From contig NZ_JAJOYX010000001.1 in assembly GCF_022565915.1 (NCBI RefSeq), forward strand, positions 310,001 through 374,000: a stretch of 64,000 nt of DNA, in the 5' to 3' direction. Numbering within the stretch: the first letter of the stretch is position 1; every line of letters starts with the position of its first letter. A program made the position numbers and the translations under genes. Below the pieces are notes generated by a model. The model was not told the DNA's origin. It worked only from the letters and a program-made list of their open reading frames with translations, and searched no databases. This stretch comes from Nesterenkonia sp. LB17 (GTDB taxonomy: Bacteria; Actinomycetota; Actinomycetes; Actinomycetales; Micrococcaceae). Positions 43,330-51,277 of the stretch are shown here, piece by piece.

Positions 43330-43364
43330 CTCCCCGTCCGGACCCTTGTGGCCCGGACGGGGAG
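43330..43364 (+). terminator. Terminator after the UPF0182 gene
   Basis: CTCCCCGTCCGG (43330-43341) pairs perfectly with CCGGACGGGGAG (43353-43364), loop 11 nt, 31 bp after the stop. No T-tract. Confidence 0.65.
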
Positions 43365-43405
43365 GCGGGTGTCGGAGATCACACTCCGAACAGTTCATTT
43401 CGATT

Positions 43406-43433
43406 TTGCACTCAGGAAATGTGTGCGTAGACT
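43406..43433 (+). promoter_or_regulatory. Promoter of the initiator tRNA
   Basis: TTGCAC (43406-43411), 16-bp spacer, TAGACT (43428-43433). The tRNA begins 13 bp after the -10, as expected for a stable-RNA promoter. Confidence 0.6.
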
Positions 43434-43446
43434 AAACAAGTCGCAA

Positions 43447-43520
43447 CGCGGGGTGGAGCAGTTCGGTAGCTCGCCGGGCTCATAACCCGGAGGTCGCAAG
43501 TTCAAATCTTGCCCCCGCAA
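43447..43520 (+). tRNA. Initiator tRNA-fMet (CAT)
   Basis: Cloverleaf readable by eye. Acceptor CGCGGGG pairs with CCCCGC except the first position, where C1 faces A72, the hallmark of bacterial initiators. Anticodon loop CTCATAA is closed by CCGGG/CCCGG with three G:C pairs. T-arm GCAAG-TTCAAAT-CTTGC. CCA is not encoded. Confidence 0.97.
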
Positions 43521-43528
43521 CGAGATAA

Positions 43529-43566
43529 GGCCCCGGACCTGGGGAACACCAGGTCCGGGGCCTTTT
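43529..43566 (+). terminator. Rho-independent terminator of tRNA-fMet
   Basis: A perfect 14-bp stem, GGCCCCGGACCTGG (43529-43542) with its complement at 43549-43562, 6-nt loop, followed by TTTT at 43563-43566. Confidence 0.92.
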
Positions 43567-44046
43567 GCTTGCCCTGGGGGAGTCTCAACTCCGCTCTGAC
43601 TTTGAGATTCCTTCGTTCTGGCCGAGTCGTTGGATGAGCCTGCCTGCCGTACCGCGGAGCCCCCGCTGAGAAAAAGCGGGACGCCGTCGACCTGGGGCAG
43701 TGCGGCAGGTTCGTCAGGGTGCCAGATTCCGCGGACCAGGCTCTCCTCGGCGGTCGAGCAACCCCATCGGATATCGCTGGACATCTGTGCCGGTCAAGAC
43801 CGCAGAAGCCAAGGTCCCGCGGAGGGCCGCCATGGGGTGCTCCCGGTCCGTGAGCGGATCGGACCCTCAGCTGCTGCTCGTAGGGCCGCAGACCCCGGAG
43901 GGCACTCGGTCACTGGAGTTCAGCCGAGGCTGGGCTCCGGTGACTCTCACGACGGCGGTTCTTCGCGCTTCGACGACGTTCGGCCCGCCCTCGAGCCTCA
44001 CCAGTGGGCGGGGCCTGAGCGAACGAGAGTCGACCAGGAACGCGCG
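43567..44046. other. 480-bp stretch without a supportable gene
   Basis: Open frames here look like chance frames in G+C-rich DNA and have no family motif. A small hairpin CCCGCT/AGCGGG with an A-rich loop is at 43662-43680. The stretch lies between the tRNA terminator and the 3' end of the AhpD-like gene, and may be degraded sequence at an insertion hot spot. Confidence 0.5.
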
Positions 44047-44388
44047 TCACTCACTGTTCGCCTCATCCTGGAAGAACTTCATTGCCATCCAACCATGCGT
44101 CACAGCGCCACCTGCCCGAAGTGCTGCGGAGACCATCACGGCTTCGGACACTTCCTCTTCGGACGCACCAGCCTTATACGCACCCCTGGAGTGAATCTCG
44201 ACGCAATGTGGGCACTGCGTTGTGGTCGCTACTGCGATCGCAATGAGTTCGCGGAGTTTCTTGGACAACACATGATCGTTTTCGGAGAATACGGCGCCAT
44301 CAAACGCCGCGAAAGCCTCGAATCCTTTCGGGGATCCCTCCTTTATAGTCTGCATGTGTTTTACGTCAGACGAGTCGTAATGCATCAT
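44047..44388 (-). CDS. AhpD-like / carboxymuconolactone decarboxylase family protein
   Basis: 113 aa. Core motif ELIAIAVATTTQCPHCVEIHSRGA has the CxxC pair Cys59/Cys62 and His66 typical of alkylhydroperoxidase-like members, which suggests a peroxidase or redox role. The start is an ATGATG with GGAAGAG upstream in a strikingly A/T-rich leader (44360-44430). It lies 107 bp downstream of adhP on the same strand, separated by a hairpin, so it may be in the same operon or have its own promoter in the A/T-rich leader. Confidence 0.88.
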   Translation of the reverse strand: MMHYDSSDVKHMQTIKEGSPKGFEAFAAFDGAVFSENDHVLSKKLRELIAIAVATTTQCPHCVEIHSRGAYKAGASEEEVSEAVMVSAALRAGGAVTHGWMAMKFFQDEANSE

Positions 44389-44495
44389 ATTATTGCTCTT
44401 CCACGTTTCTATTTTTGTATGCAGTGTTCATCCACGGGATCTTCGACTGGCGACGTGTGTGGCGTCTTCCGTTCCGCGCTTCGTGCGCGACTCGG

Positions 44496-45590
44496 TCAGC
44501 GCTGCGGGGCAGCGCTGTAGTCCACCACCACACGCCCCTCGATCTTGGCGTGCTGCATCTCGTCGAGGATCGCGTTGATGTCCTCGAGTGGACGGCGACT
44601 GTAGGTGGGACGGATCTTCCCCTGGGCGTAGAATTCCAGGGCTTCCACCATGTCCTGGCGGGTGCCAACGATCGATCCGCGGATGGTCAGCCCCTTCAGC
44701 ACGATGTCGAAGATCGGGGCGGGAAAGTCTCCCGGAGGCAGGCCGTTGAACACGATGGTGCCGCCGCGGCGGGTCATGGCGATGGCCTGACCGAAGGCCT
44801 TGGGGTGCACGGCGGTGACCAGGACGCCGTGGGTCCCGCCGGTCTTCTCCTGTATCTCGATGGCCGGATCCGTCATCATGGCGTTGACCACGATCTCGGC
44901 ACCGTGCTGCTTGGCCAGGGCCAGCTTGTCGTCGGCGACGTCAACCGCCACGACCCGCATGCCCATGGCCACTGCGTATTGGACAGCGATGTGGCCCAGC
45001 CCGCCGATGCCAGAGATGACCACCCACTGGCCCGGGCGGACCTCCGTCTGCTTCAGCCCCTTGTAGACGGTCACACCGGCGCAGAGCACCGGTCCGACCT
45101 CGTAGGGGTCTGAACCATCAGGGATGAGGGGGGCGTACTTGGCGTCCACGATCATGTATTCGCCGAACGATCCGTTCACGCTATAGCCACCGTTGTTCTG
45201 AGACTCGCACAGAGTTTCCCATCCGGTACGGCAGTATTCGCAGGTTCCGCAGGCACTCCACAGCCAGGCATTGCCCACCAGCTGGCCCACGGAAAGCTCG
45301 GTGACGCCTTCCCCCAGCTTCTCCACGGTCCCCACGCCTTCGTGGCCGGGGATGAACGGCGGACTGGGCTTGACCGGCCAGTCGCCCTCGGCGGCATGCA
45401 GGTCGGTGTGGCAGACGCCGGAGGAGATGAGCTTGACCAGGGCCTGGCCCGGCCCTGGCTCGGGAATGGCGACCTCTTTGATGACGAGGTCCTGCCCGAA
45501 GGCCTCTACGACTGCTGCCCTCATCGTGCCTTGGTGGGCCTGTTGGGTGTCCGAGTCCGTACTAGTGGAGGAAGCGGTGACATTGCTCAT
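44496..45590 (-). CDS. adhP: Zinc-dependent alcohol dehydrogenase (AdhP type)
   Basis: 364 aa from the ATG at 45590, which has AAGGAG 6 nt upstream; the longer frame lacks support. Catalytic zinc SSGVCHTDLHAAEGDW and GHEGVGTVEKLG; structural zinc CGTCEYCRTGWETLC; NAD site GIGGLGHIAVQYA. A ~20-residue Ser/Thr-rich N-terminus precedes the core. Likely interconverts ethanol and acetaldehyde, which fits fermentative or hypoxic metabolism beside the lactate genes. A DosR-like box and other repeats lie upstream. A 9-bp hairpin (44497-44517) covers its last codons. Confidence 0.92.
   Translation of the reverse strand: MSNVTASSTSTDSDTQQAHQGTMRAAVVEAFGQDLVIKEVAIPEPGPGQALVKLISSGVCHTDLHAAEGDWPVKPSPPFIPGHEGVGTVEKLGEGVTELSVGQLVGNAWLWSACGTCEYCRTGWETLCESQNNGGYSVNGSFGEYMIVDAKYAPLIPDGSDPYEVGPVLCAGVTVYKGLKQTEVRPGQWVVISGIGGLGHIAVQYAVAMGMRVVAVDVADDKLALAKQHGAEIVVNAMMTDPAIEIQEKTGGTHGVLVTAVHPKAFGQAIAMTRRGGTIVFNGLPPGDFPAPIFDIVLKGLTIRGSIVGTRQDMVEALEFYAQGKIRPTYSRRPLEDINAILDEMQHAKIEGRVVVDYSAAPQR
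44497..44517 (-). terminator. Hairpin overlapping the adhP stop codon
   Basis: CAGCGCTGC (44497-44505), GGG loop, GCAGCGCTG (44509-44517): a perfect 9-bp stem within the final codons of adhP. It may attenuate read-through into the AhpD-like gene. Confidence 0.5.
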
Positions 45591-45666
45591 GATGGCTCCT
45601 TGATCGTGGCGGGTCTTCTCTTTGAGGTCCGGGTCGAGACGGAGGCCGCCTGCTGACGCCTGTTCC

Positions 45667-45680
45667 CGGACCAACGTCCA
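45667..45680. promoter_or_regulatory. DosR-like box upstream of adhP
   Basis: CGGACCAACGTCCA, with the near-palindrome GGACcaacGTCC, resembles the better boxes at 45996 and 52908. It is 77 bp upstream of the adhP start. Confidence 0.45.
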
Positions 45681-45752
45681 AGTACCAGTCGGGTCTGCGT
45701 CTGGACCATGCCGACTCCACGGAGCGGGCTGTTGTTCACGCGGCCTCTTGGC

Positions 45753-45792
45753 GTGACTCTAGTCACATTCGAGTTGCATCCACGTTGCATCC
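45753..45792. promoter_or_regulatory. Inverted and direct repeats in the adhP/ldh intergenic region
   Basis: GTGACT-CT-AGTCAC (45753-45766) is followed by two copies of GTTGCATCC (45773-45781 and 45784-45792) at an 11-bp period, i.e. on one DNA face. Likely binding sites for a regulator of one or both divergent transcripts; the protein is unknown. Confidence 0.4.
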
Positions 45793-45964
45793 GCAGGGGC
45801 GCTCGCGTCTGCTCGGCCGTGGAGGGAGATCATCCTGATCGCGCTCCCACCTCTGTTCTTCCACGCGCCTGACGATGCAGCGGCTGTGATCAGAGGTCAC
45901 CAGGTCGACGGGACCGCAGGAGGCTTTCCTTGCGCCAGGGTTCAGATCAGCGGATCACATTGAC

Positions 45965-46010
45965 TTGACCAACGTCCCTGGTCAGTCCAGCTAGTGGGAC
46001 CAACGGCCCT
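45965..46010 (+). promoter_or_regulatory. Pair of DosR/DevR-like boxes upstream of ldh-lctP
   Basis: GGGACCAACGGCCCT (45996-46010) matches the GGGAC...GGCCCT form of the mycobacterial dormancy box. TTGACCAACGTCCCT (45965-45979), 31 bp upstream (about three helical turns), is a weaker second copy. The dehydrogenase starts at 46095. Confidence 0.65.
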
Positions 46011-46094
46011 ATCTGCCGTCGTTTCTGGACCACATAGTGGATTCGGGCTCGGGAGACCGGGGATGGGATCGGCGAAAACAGGCGGAGGCAGGGC

Positions 46095-47099
46095 ATGCGG
46101 GTGGCCGTTTACAGTGCAAAGCCGTATGACGAGCAGTTCCTGACGGACGCCAATGTCGCCCATGGGCATGAGCTCTCCTTCCTGGAGACCCGTTTGTCGC
46201 CTGAGACCCTTCCGCTGGCTGCAGGCGCTCAGGCGGTATGTGTCTTCGTCAACGACGACGTGGGCGGGCCCGTGCTCGATGGTCTCAGCCGGCTAGGTGT
46301 CCGCAACGTGATGCTGCGGTCTGCGGGTTTCAACAATGTGGATGTGAAGGCGGCAGCGAAGCTCGGAATCTCGGTCTCCCGCGTCCCGGGATACTCCCCG
46401 CACGCCGTGGCGGAGCACTGCGTGGCCCTGGTGATGTCATTGAATCGCCAGATCCACCGGGCCTACAACCGGGTCCGGGAAGGCAACTTCGCGTTGAACG
46501 GTCTGATGGGATTCGATCTCCACGGCAGGACGGTGGGAGTCGTGGGCGCTGGCCGGATCGGGACCTGTTTCGCGCGGATCATGCTCGGCTTCGGCTGCCG
46601 GGTGGTAGTGAGTGATCCCCACCCCAGCGAGGAGTGCCGGAGGATGGGAGTGGAGTACCTGCCTCTGGAAGAAGTGCTGGCAGACAGTGACATCGTCTCG
46701 CTGCACCTGCCGCTGACACCGCAGACCCACCATTTCATTCAGGCTGAACGTCTTGCCAGCATGCGTGACGGTGTAATGCTCATCAATACCAGCCGAGGTG
46801 CGCTGATCGACACGAGCGCGGTGATCGATGCCCTCAAACAGGGGAAGATCGGTTACCTGGGTCTGGACGTGTACGAAGAAGAGGAAGATCTGTTCTTCGA
46901 AGACCTTTCGGACGAGGTCCTGCACGATGACGAGTTCTCGCGACTGCTCACCTTCCCCAACGTGCTGATCACCGGCCATCAGGCGTTCTTCACCCGTGAC
47001 GCGATGACGCACATCGTGACCACCACGATGGAGAATCTCACGGCGGCGGCGCGCGGCGAAGTCCTGAACCAGATCACCGTTGACGACCTCGCAGAGTAG
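46095..47099 (+). CDS. D-2-hydroxyacid dehydrogenase (D-lactate dehydrogenase-like)
   Basis: 334 aa NAD-dependent dehydrogenase of the LdhA/Ddh group. RSAGFNNVDVKAAA, Rossmann motif GVVGAGRIGTCFARIM, NTSRGALIDT (catalytic Arg region), LDVYEEEEDLFFED and the catalytic His in ITGHQAFFTRDA match fermentative D-LDHs closely. GGAGG at 46082-46086 serves the ATG. Followed after 11 bp by a lactate permease, so the operon makes or uses D-lactate and moves it across the membrane. DosR-like boxes upstream suggest oxygen-limited expression (inference). Confidence 0.9.
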   Translation: MRVAVYSAKPYDEQFLTDANVAHGHELSFLETRLSPETLPLAAGAQAVCVFVNDDVGGPVLDGLSRLGVRNVMLRSAGFNNVDVKAAAKLGISVSRVPGYSPHAVAEHCVALVMSLNRQIHRAYNRVREGNFALNGLMGFDLHGRTVGVVGAGRIGTCFARIMLGFGCRVVVSDPHPSEECRRMGVEYLPLEEVLADSDIVSLHLPLTPQTHHFIQAERLASMRDGVMLINTSRGALIDTSAVIDALKQGKIGYLGLDVYEEEEDLFFEDLSDEVLHDDEFSRLLTFPNVLITGHQAFFTRDAMTHIVTTTMENLTAAARGEVLNQITVDDLAE

Positions 47100-47110
47100 C
47101 GGGGCAGGAG

Positions 47111-48628
47111 ATGCTGGCATTCCTGGCAGCTGTACCGGTCCTGTTGGTCCTGGTGCTCATGACTGTCGCCAACTGGTCGGCAGCCAGGGCAGGGCTGGTG
47201 ACGGCCGCGCTCACCCTGGTGCTGGCCGTGGCGGCCTTCGGCTTCGGGGGTCCGGCGGATCCGTTCAGCGTGGTCTCGGGCACGGCCGGCGTGGTGGCCG
47301 AGGCTTCATTCATCGCCGCGACGGTGGCGGGAATCATCGGTCCCGCGTTGGGGATCCACTACCTCCAGCAACGCACCGGCGCTGCCGAGCGGTTGCACGC
47401 CGGCTTGGCCCGCCTCCACCCGGACCCCCGGATGGGGGCGCTCCTGGTGGCTTGGTTCTTTGCGCTGTTCCTTGAGGGTGCCGCTGGGTTCGGTACGCCG
47501 GTGGCGCTGGCCGCACCCTTCCTGGTCGCCGCAGGTCTCCCGCCGGTGCGTGCCGTGGCGGCGGCCCTCATGGGCCACGCCGCCGGAGTCTCCTTCGGTG
47601 CCATCGGCACGCCGGTGCTGGCGCAGAGTGCGCTGGTGGATTTCTCAGGGACGGAGCTGGCAAGGGCCACGGCTCCTTACCACGTCATCCTCGGCGGGAT
47701 CCTGACAGCCGCAGTCGTCCTGACCATCGACCGCGCTATGCCCGGTACCAGGAGGTTATGGACCTGGGGTGTCCTGGCCGCCGTCTCCTTCCTTGTGCCC
47801 TATGGCCTGATCGCCGCTTTTGTCGGTCCTGAGCTGCCCACGCTAGGAGGTGCCATCGCCGGTGTCGCCATCTTCGCCGCACTCCTTGTCCGACGGCGGC
47901 GCCTGGAGAACGCCATCTCCGGCGGTGGACCTGCGGAGGCCGGTGACCCAGGAGGGCTGCTGCGCGCAGCCGCCCCGTACCTGGTCCTGGTGCTTCTCGT
48001 CCTCGCGACTCGCCTGATTCCTCCGGTCCGAGACCAGCTTGAGGGCGTCACGATCGAGTGGGTGACCGGTACCGGGTTCACCGGCAGCGTCCAGCCGCTG
48101 TTCCACCCGGCGGCATTGCTGACCGTGGCCTTTGTCTCCGGAGCGGTCCTCCAGCGGGCCTCGCGACGCGATGTCCGTGGGGCATTCATCACTGCGACCA
48201 GGCAGCTCGGCCCGGTGCTGGCGGCGCTGGTCGCGATGATCTCTATCGCCCGCACCATGTCCTATGCCGGGATGACCAACGAGCTGGCCTACGCGGCGGC
48301 CGGCATCGGGATAGCGTGGCCTCTGCTGTCCCCAGCCGTCGGAGCGTTCGGGACGTTCGTCACCGGCTCCGCCACCGCGTCCAACGTGCTCTTCACGGAA
48401 CTCCAGACCACTGCCGCCCACGCTGCAGACCTTCCGGCGCTGCCCCTCCTCGGGGCACAGGGATTCGGAGCCGCGGTAGGCAATATCGTCTGCCCGCACA
48501 ATATCGTGGCCGCCGTCGCCACCGTGGGCCTCACCGGGAAAGAGGGAAAGGTGCTGCGCTCCACGTTTCCCATCGCCATTCTCTATGTCGCGCTCGGAGG
48601 TCTCCTGGCCTTTGCCTTCACGCGCTGA
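47111..48628 (+). CDS. lctP: L-/D-lactate permease (LctP family)
   Basis: 505 aa, about 12-14 TM helices. Family blocks FALFLEGAAGFGTPVALAAPFL, GVSFGAIGTPVLAQSAL, TGSATASNVLFTELQ and VCPHNIVAAVATVGLTG are clear. Moves lactate (or glycolate) with protons. The GGAG of the leader directly abuts the ATG, so initiation may depend on coupling to the upstream gene, whose stop is 11 bp away. Confidence 0.93.
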   Translation: MLAFLAAVPVLLVLVLMTVANWSAARAGLVTAALTLVLAVAAFGFGGPADPFSVVSGTAGVVAEASFIAATVAGIIGPALGIHYLQQRTGAAERLHAGLARLHPDPRMGALLVAWFFALFLEGAAGFGTPVALAAPFLVAAGLPPVRAVAAALMGHAAGVSFGAIGTPVLAQSALVDFSGTELARATAPYHVILGGILTAAVVLTIDRAMPGTRRLWTWGVLAAVSFLVPYGLIAAFVGPELPTLGGAIAGVAIFAALLVRRRRLENAISGGGPAEAGDPGGLLRAAAPYLVLVLLVLATRLIPPVRDQLEGVTIEWVTGTGFTGSVQPLFHPAALLTVAFVSGAVLQRASRRDVRGAFITATRQLGPVLAALVAMISIARTMSYAGMTNELAYAAAGIGIAWPLLSPAVGAFGTFVTGSATASNVLFTELQTTAAHAADLPALPLLGAQGFGAAVGNIVCPHNIVAAVATVGLTGKEGKVLRSTFPIAILYVALGGLLAFAFTR

Positions 48629-48672
48629 CCTGAGGTCGAACCTCCCAGCACCTGGAAGAGGTCGAAGACGAG

Positions 48673-49611
48673 TCACACGGTGGGCAGTTCAGCTTCGAAC
48701 CGCGTGACGTCTTCGGCGCGGCAGAGCTCGGTTCCGGGCAACATCGCGGTCGCGCTTCCTGCCGCGACGGCCGTCCGTAAGGCCTCAGCGAGGGGTCTGC
48801 CCTCGGCCAGGCGCAGCACGAGACCGCCGAGGAAGGCATCACCGGCTCCGACCGGGCTCGCCACCTGCACCTTCGGCGTCGGCAGGCGCAGCGCCCCCGC
48901 CGCAGAGACGAGCAGGGCGCCCGCCGATCCCATGGTGAGCGCGATGACTTCCGCGCGACCGTGGTCGATGAGGTCGCGAACAGCGTCGAGCTGTTCTTCA
49001 GGACTCAATTCGTGGTCAGCCCCGACAAGTTCGGCGAGCTCGTCCCGACTCGGTTTGATCAGGAACACTCCTTCGGCCAGGGCCGCGTGGAGCGGGACCC
49101 CTGCCGCGTCGACCACGAGGTGAACGCCCTGTTCGGCCACGGAGCGGGCAAGTATGGCGTAGAAGTCTTCGGGCACCCCGGGTGGGAGACTTCCACTGGC
49201 AACAAGGTATCCACCGTGCGGGAGATGGGCGGTGACGGTTGAGAGGCAGTCGTGCCACTCCGCTTCGCTCAGGGCCGGCCCCGGCAGGACGAACCGGTAC
49301 TGATCGCCCGTCGACGTCTCGTCGACGGTGAAGCTCTCCCGAGTGTCACCCGCGATCGCGATCACCGTGCCGTCGATCCCTTCATCCGCGGCGAACCTCC
49401 GGTACTTCGCGCCAGTGGGACCGCCGAGTGGGTATATCGGCGTGGAGCTGCCGTTCAGGTTGCGTATCGCGCGGGACACATTCACCCCGCCGCCACCGGG
49501 ATCGACGCGAGCCGGTCCGCAGCGCAGCTTGTGCTCGGCGCGCACCCGATCCACCGAGCTCGACACGTCGAGGGCGGGATTCATCGTCAGCGTCACGATC
49601 GGTGAGTGCAT
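48673..49611 (-). CDS. pfkB: PfkB-type phosphofructokinase / hexose-phosphate kinase
   Basis: 312 aa from the ATG at 49611 (MHSPIVTLTMNPALDVS). The PfkB N-terminal motif is CGPARVDPGGGGVNVSRAI and the C-terminal signature with catalytic Asp is VASPVGAGDAFLGGLVLRLAEG. This is the 6-phosphofructokinase-2/1-phosphofructokinase/tagatose-6-phosphate kinase branch. In M. tuberculosis pfkB (Rv2029c) is a DosR target, and here two DosR-like boxes lie 154-189 bp upstream. A fragment of the same gene (GPARVDPGGG coding) is found at 52761 in the duplicated upstream region. Confidence 0.92.
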   Translation of the reverse strand: MHSPIVTLTMNPALDVSSSVDRVRAEHKLRCGPARVDPGGGGVNVSRAIRNLNGSSTPIYPLGGPTGAKYRRFAADEGIDGTVIAIAGDTRESFTVDETSTGDQYRFVLPGPALSEAEWHDCLSTVTAHLPHGGYLVASGSLPPGVPEDFYAILARSVAEQGVHLVVDAAGVPLHAALAEGVFLIKPSRDELAELVGADHELSPEEQLDAVRDLIDHGRAEVIALTMGSAGALLVSAAGALRLPTPKVQVASPVGAGDAFLGGLVLRLAEGRPLAEALRTAVAAGSATAMLPGTELCRAEDVTRFEAELPTV

Positions 49612-49694
49612 TGGTTCTCTGCCTTTCCTCGACCACACAAGCCCAAGAAGACGGGCAACGATTCGGTGCGCGGCACCGCCCGGAGACAAGCCCA

Positions 49695-49865
49695 ACATCG
49701 ATCGGCGGCGGACGTTCATCGCCCTCCGCTGCCTTCACCATCCAGTGGCGCGTGCGCCTCGAGTAGGGCCGGAAGTCCCCTCGGCAAGTCCATCGGCCCT
49801 GCTGGGATGAGTGTCCTGATGGACAGGGCAGGAGGGGAGCGCCGGAAGCCCTCAGGGGATGCCCG
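49695..49865. repeat. ~170-bp repeat, copy 1 (pfkB upstream)
   Basis: Aligns with 52817-52985 at a constant offset of 3122, then 3121, with scattered substitutions and a single one-base gap visible. Shared landmarks are GCGGACGTTCATCGCCCT, CTTCACCATCCAGTGG, AGGGCCGGAAGTCCC, CATCGGCCCT and ATGAGTGTCC. It contains the DosR-like boxes. Confidence 0.85.
49765..49800 (-). promoter_or_regulatory. DosR/DevR-like boxes upstream of pfkB
   Basis: AGGGCCGGAAGTCCC (49765-49779) is, on the other strand, GGGACTTCCGGCCCT, a full match to the hypoxic-response form GGGACTTNNGGCCCT. A weaker AAGTCCATCGGCCCT starts 21 bp later (49786-49800). Confidence 0.7.
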
Positions 49866-49939
49866 GGCGGACTGCCAAGCAGAGAGTCGCGTCAAGCGTG
49901 AAAGGCCGCAGGCGTCCCGTGTTTGTGTCGCTGCCCAGC

Positions 49940-49955
49940 AGTGATGTAAATCACA
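49940..49955 (+). promoter_or_regulatory. CRP/GlxR-type site upstream of the M14 peptidase
   Basis: AGTGATGTAAATCACA matches the GlxR/CRP consensus TGTGANNTANNTCACA at all but the first base. The inner GTGAT-GTAA-ATCAC also fits an FNR-like pattern. It is ~90 bp upstream of the ATG at 50047. Confidence 0.65.
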
Positions 49956-50046
49956 TATACCCTCATGGTTGGCCCCGGGCACCGACGGTCGGGGCTGCCG
50001 CCAGCTCGTATAGCGCGGTGGCATCAGCAGCACCTCTAGGAGACAC

Positions 50047-51222
50047 ATGCAGTCCACCAAGCCGACCAGTCGTCGTCGCCGCCTTGCGGCCGTCGTGACC
50101 GCCGCGTCACTCATGCTCGCCGCACCAGCCGGCGTCGCACCCGCAGTGGCGAGCGCCAACTTCCCCTCGCCCAACGGGCAGACCAACATCTCCAGCATCT
50201 TGACCTACGCGGATGTGCAGAAGGAGCTGCAGAAACTCGAGAAGACCTCCCGCTTCAACGTCGATGTCTTCACCCTGGCCGAGGCCGGCACCTCAGTGAA
50301 CACCTCCGAACAGGGCCGTGACCTCTATGTCGCCACCGTGGGGACGGGCCCGGAAGAGGTCTGGCTCCAGGGACGCATTCACGGGAATGAGCCCTACGGC
50401 ACCGAGTCCCTGCTGACTCTGCTCAAGGACCTGGGCACGAACGGCTCGGCGGATTACAACCTGCTGCGTGAGAAGTACACCTTCCACATCATCCCGATGT
50501 ACAACCCGGACGGTTCCGAGGCGAATATCCGTCAGACGATCCTCTGGAACGACTTGACCGGTTCCCCCGAACTCAATGAGAACGGCAGTGAACGGCGAGT
50601 AGACCTCAACCGTGACTGGACCGAAGCAGGGTTCGCGGCCAAAGAGTCCTTGGCGTTCTACGAATACTGGACCATGGTGAAACCTGACTTCGGTGTGGAC
50701 ATCCACCACCAAGGCTTGAAGCAGCAATGGGGAACAGGTGATGACGTCACGTTGTCCCTCGGAATTTCCCTGGCCCCGGGTGGACCTACTCTGCCGGGTC
50801 TTGCAGATGGTACCTACGACGTTCTGACCCGGCAGATGATGGTCCATGTCTTCGATGAACTCTCGAAGTACGGCTCCATCAATATCGATCGCTACCAGGT
50901 GGGCAACGGCCTGGAGATCGATATCAAGGGTGGCGTCGTCTCAGCGATGATGCTGGGCCTGGACTACCAGGGACTGAATCCGGAAGGTCACAGCAACCCG
51001 GTCGTCTTCCTTGAGACGAGTGGAAACACCTCCGATGGGAGCCTGGGCCAGAAAGCCCGTGGCAAGTCGGTCCGGCAGAATGTGCTGGCACTGGAGGAGC
51101 TTCTGATCGGAATGGCGACGGGAGAGATCCAGCAGGAGGATCCGGAGCGGTGGGATGAGATCCCTCATCAGCCGACGACTGGATACCTGACTGACTACGC
51201 AGGCACGATTCCGGCTCAGTAG
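50047..51222 (+). CDS. Secreted M14 family zinc carboxypeptidase
   Basis: 391 aa with a Sec signal peptide (Arg-rich n-region RRRRLAAVV, hydrophobic core, cleavage near AVAS-ANF). Zinc ligands: His112 and Glu115 in GRIHGNEPYG and the His in VDIHHQG (220/221). Catalytic Glu323 in VVFLETSGN, with MYNPDGSEAN and RVDLNRDW also typical. Probably exported and digests peptides or peptidoglycan stems. A GlxR/CRP-like site upstream suggests cAMP/carbon or oxygen-linked control. A 17-bp terminator follows. Confidence 0.93.
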   Translation: MQSTKPTSRRRRLAAVVTAASLMLAAPAGVAPAVASANFPSPNGQTNISSILTYADVQKELQKLEKTSRFNVDVFTLAEAGTSVNTSEQGRDLYVATVGTGPEEVWLQGRIHGNEPYGTESLLTLLKDLGTNGSADYNLLREKYTFHIIPMYNPDGSEANIRQTILWNDLTGSPELNENGSERRVDLNRDWTEAGFAAKESLAFYEYWTMVKPDFGVDIHHQGLKQQWGTGDDVTLSLGISLAPGGPTLPGLADGTYDVLTRQMMVHVFDELSKYGSINIDRYQVGNGLEIDIKGGVVSAMMLGLDYQGLNPEGHSNPVVFLETSGNTSDGSLGQKARGKSVRQNVLALEELLIGMATGEIQQEDPERWDEIPHQPTTGYLTDYAGTIPAQ

Positions 51223-51232
51223 GCGGAGCTGG

Positions 51233-51277
51233 ACACGGGGGATTCTCCCTGCCGGCTGGCGGGAGAATCCCCCGTGT
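51233..51277. terminator. Bidirectional terminator between M14 peptidase and membrane protein
   Basis: ACACGGGGGATTCTCCC (51233-51249) is perfectly complementary to 51261-51277, loop 11 nt. The two flanking genes converge on it, and the second gene's stop begins at 51278. Confidence 0.85.

Noticed and set aside
43395-43784. Minus-strand ORF with a DLNLRPPGYEPGELPNCSTPR segment
   Set aside because: This is the well-known false protein produced by translating the antisense of the tRNA-Met gene.
49382-49741. Small minus ORF beginning MVKAAEGDERP, similar to one at 52863 (MVKAAKGDERP)
   Set aside because: Similarity comes from the duplicated upstream region. Most differences between the copies change the amino acid, and the frames diverge after ~20 residues, so no coding selection is evident.
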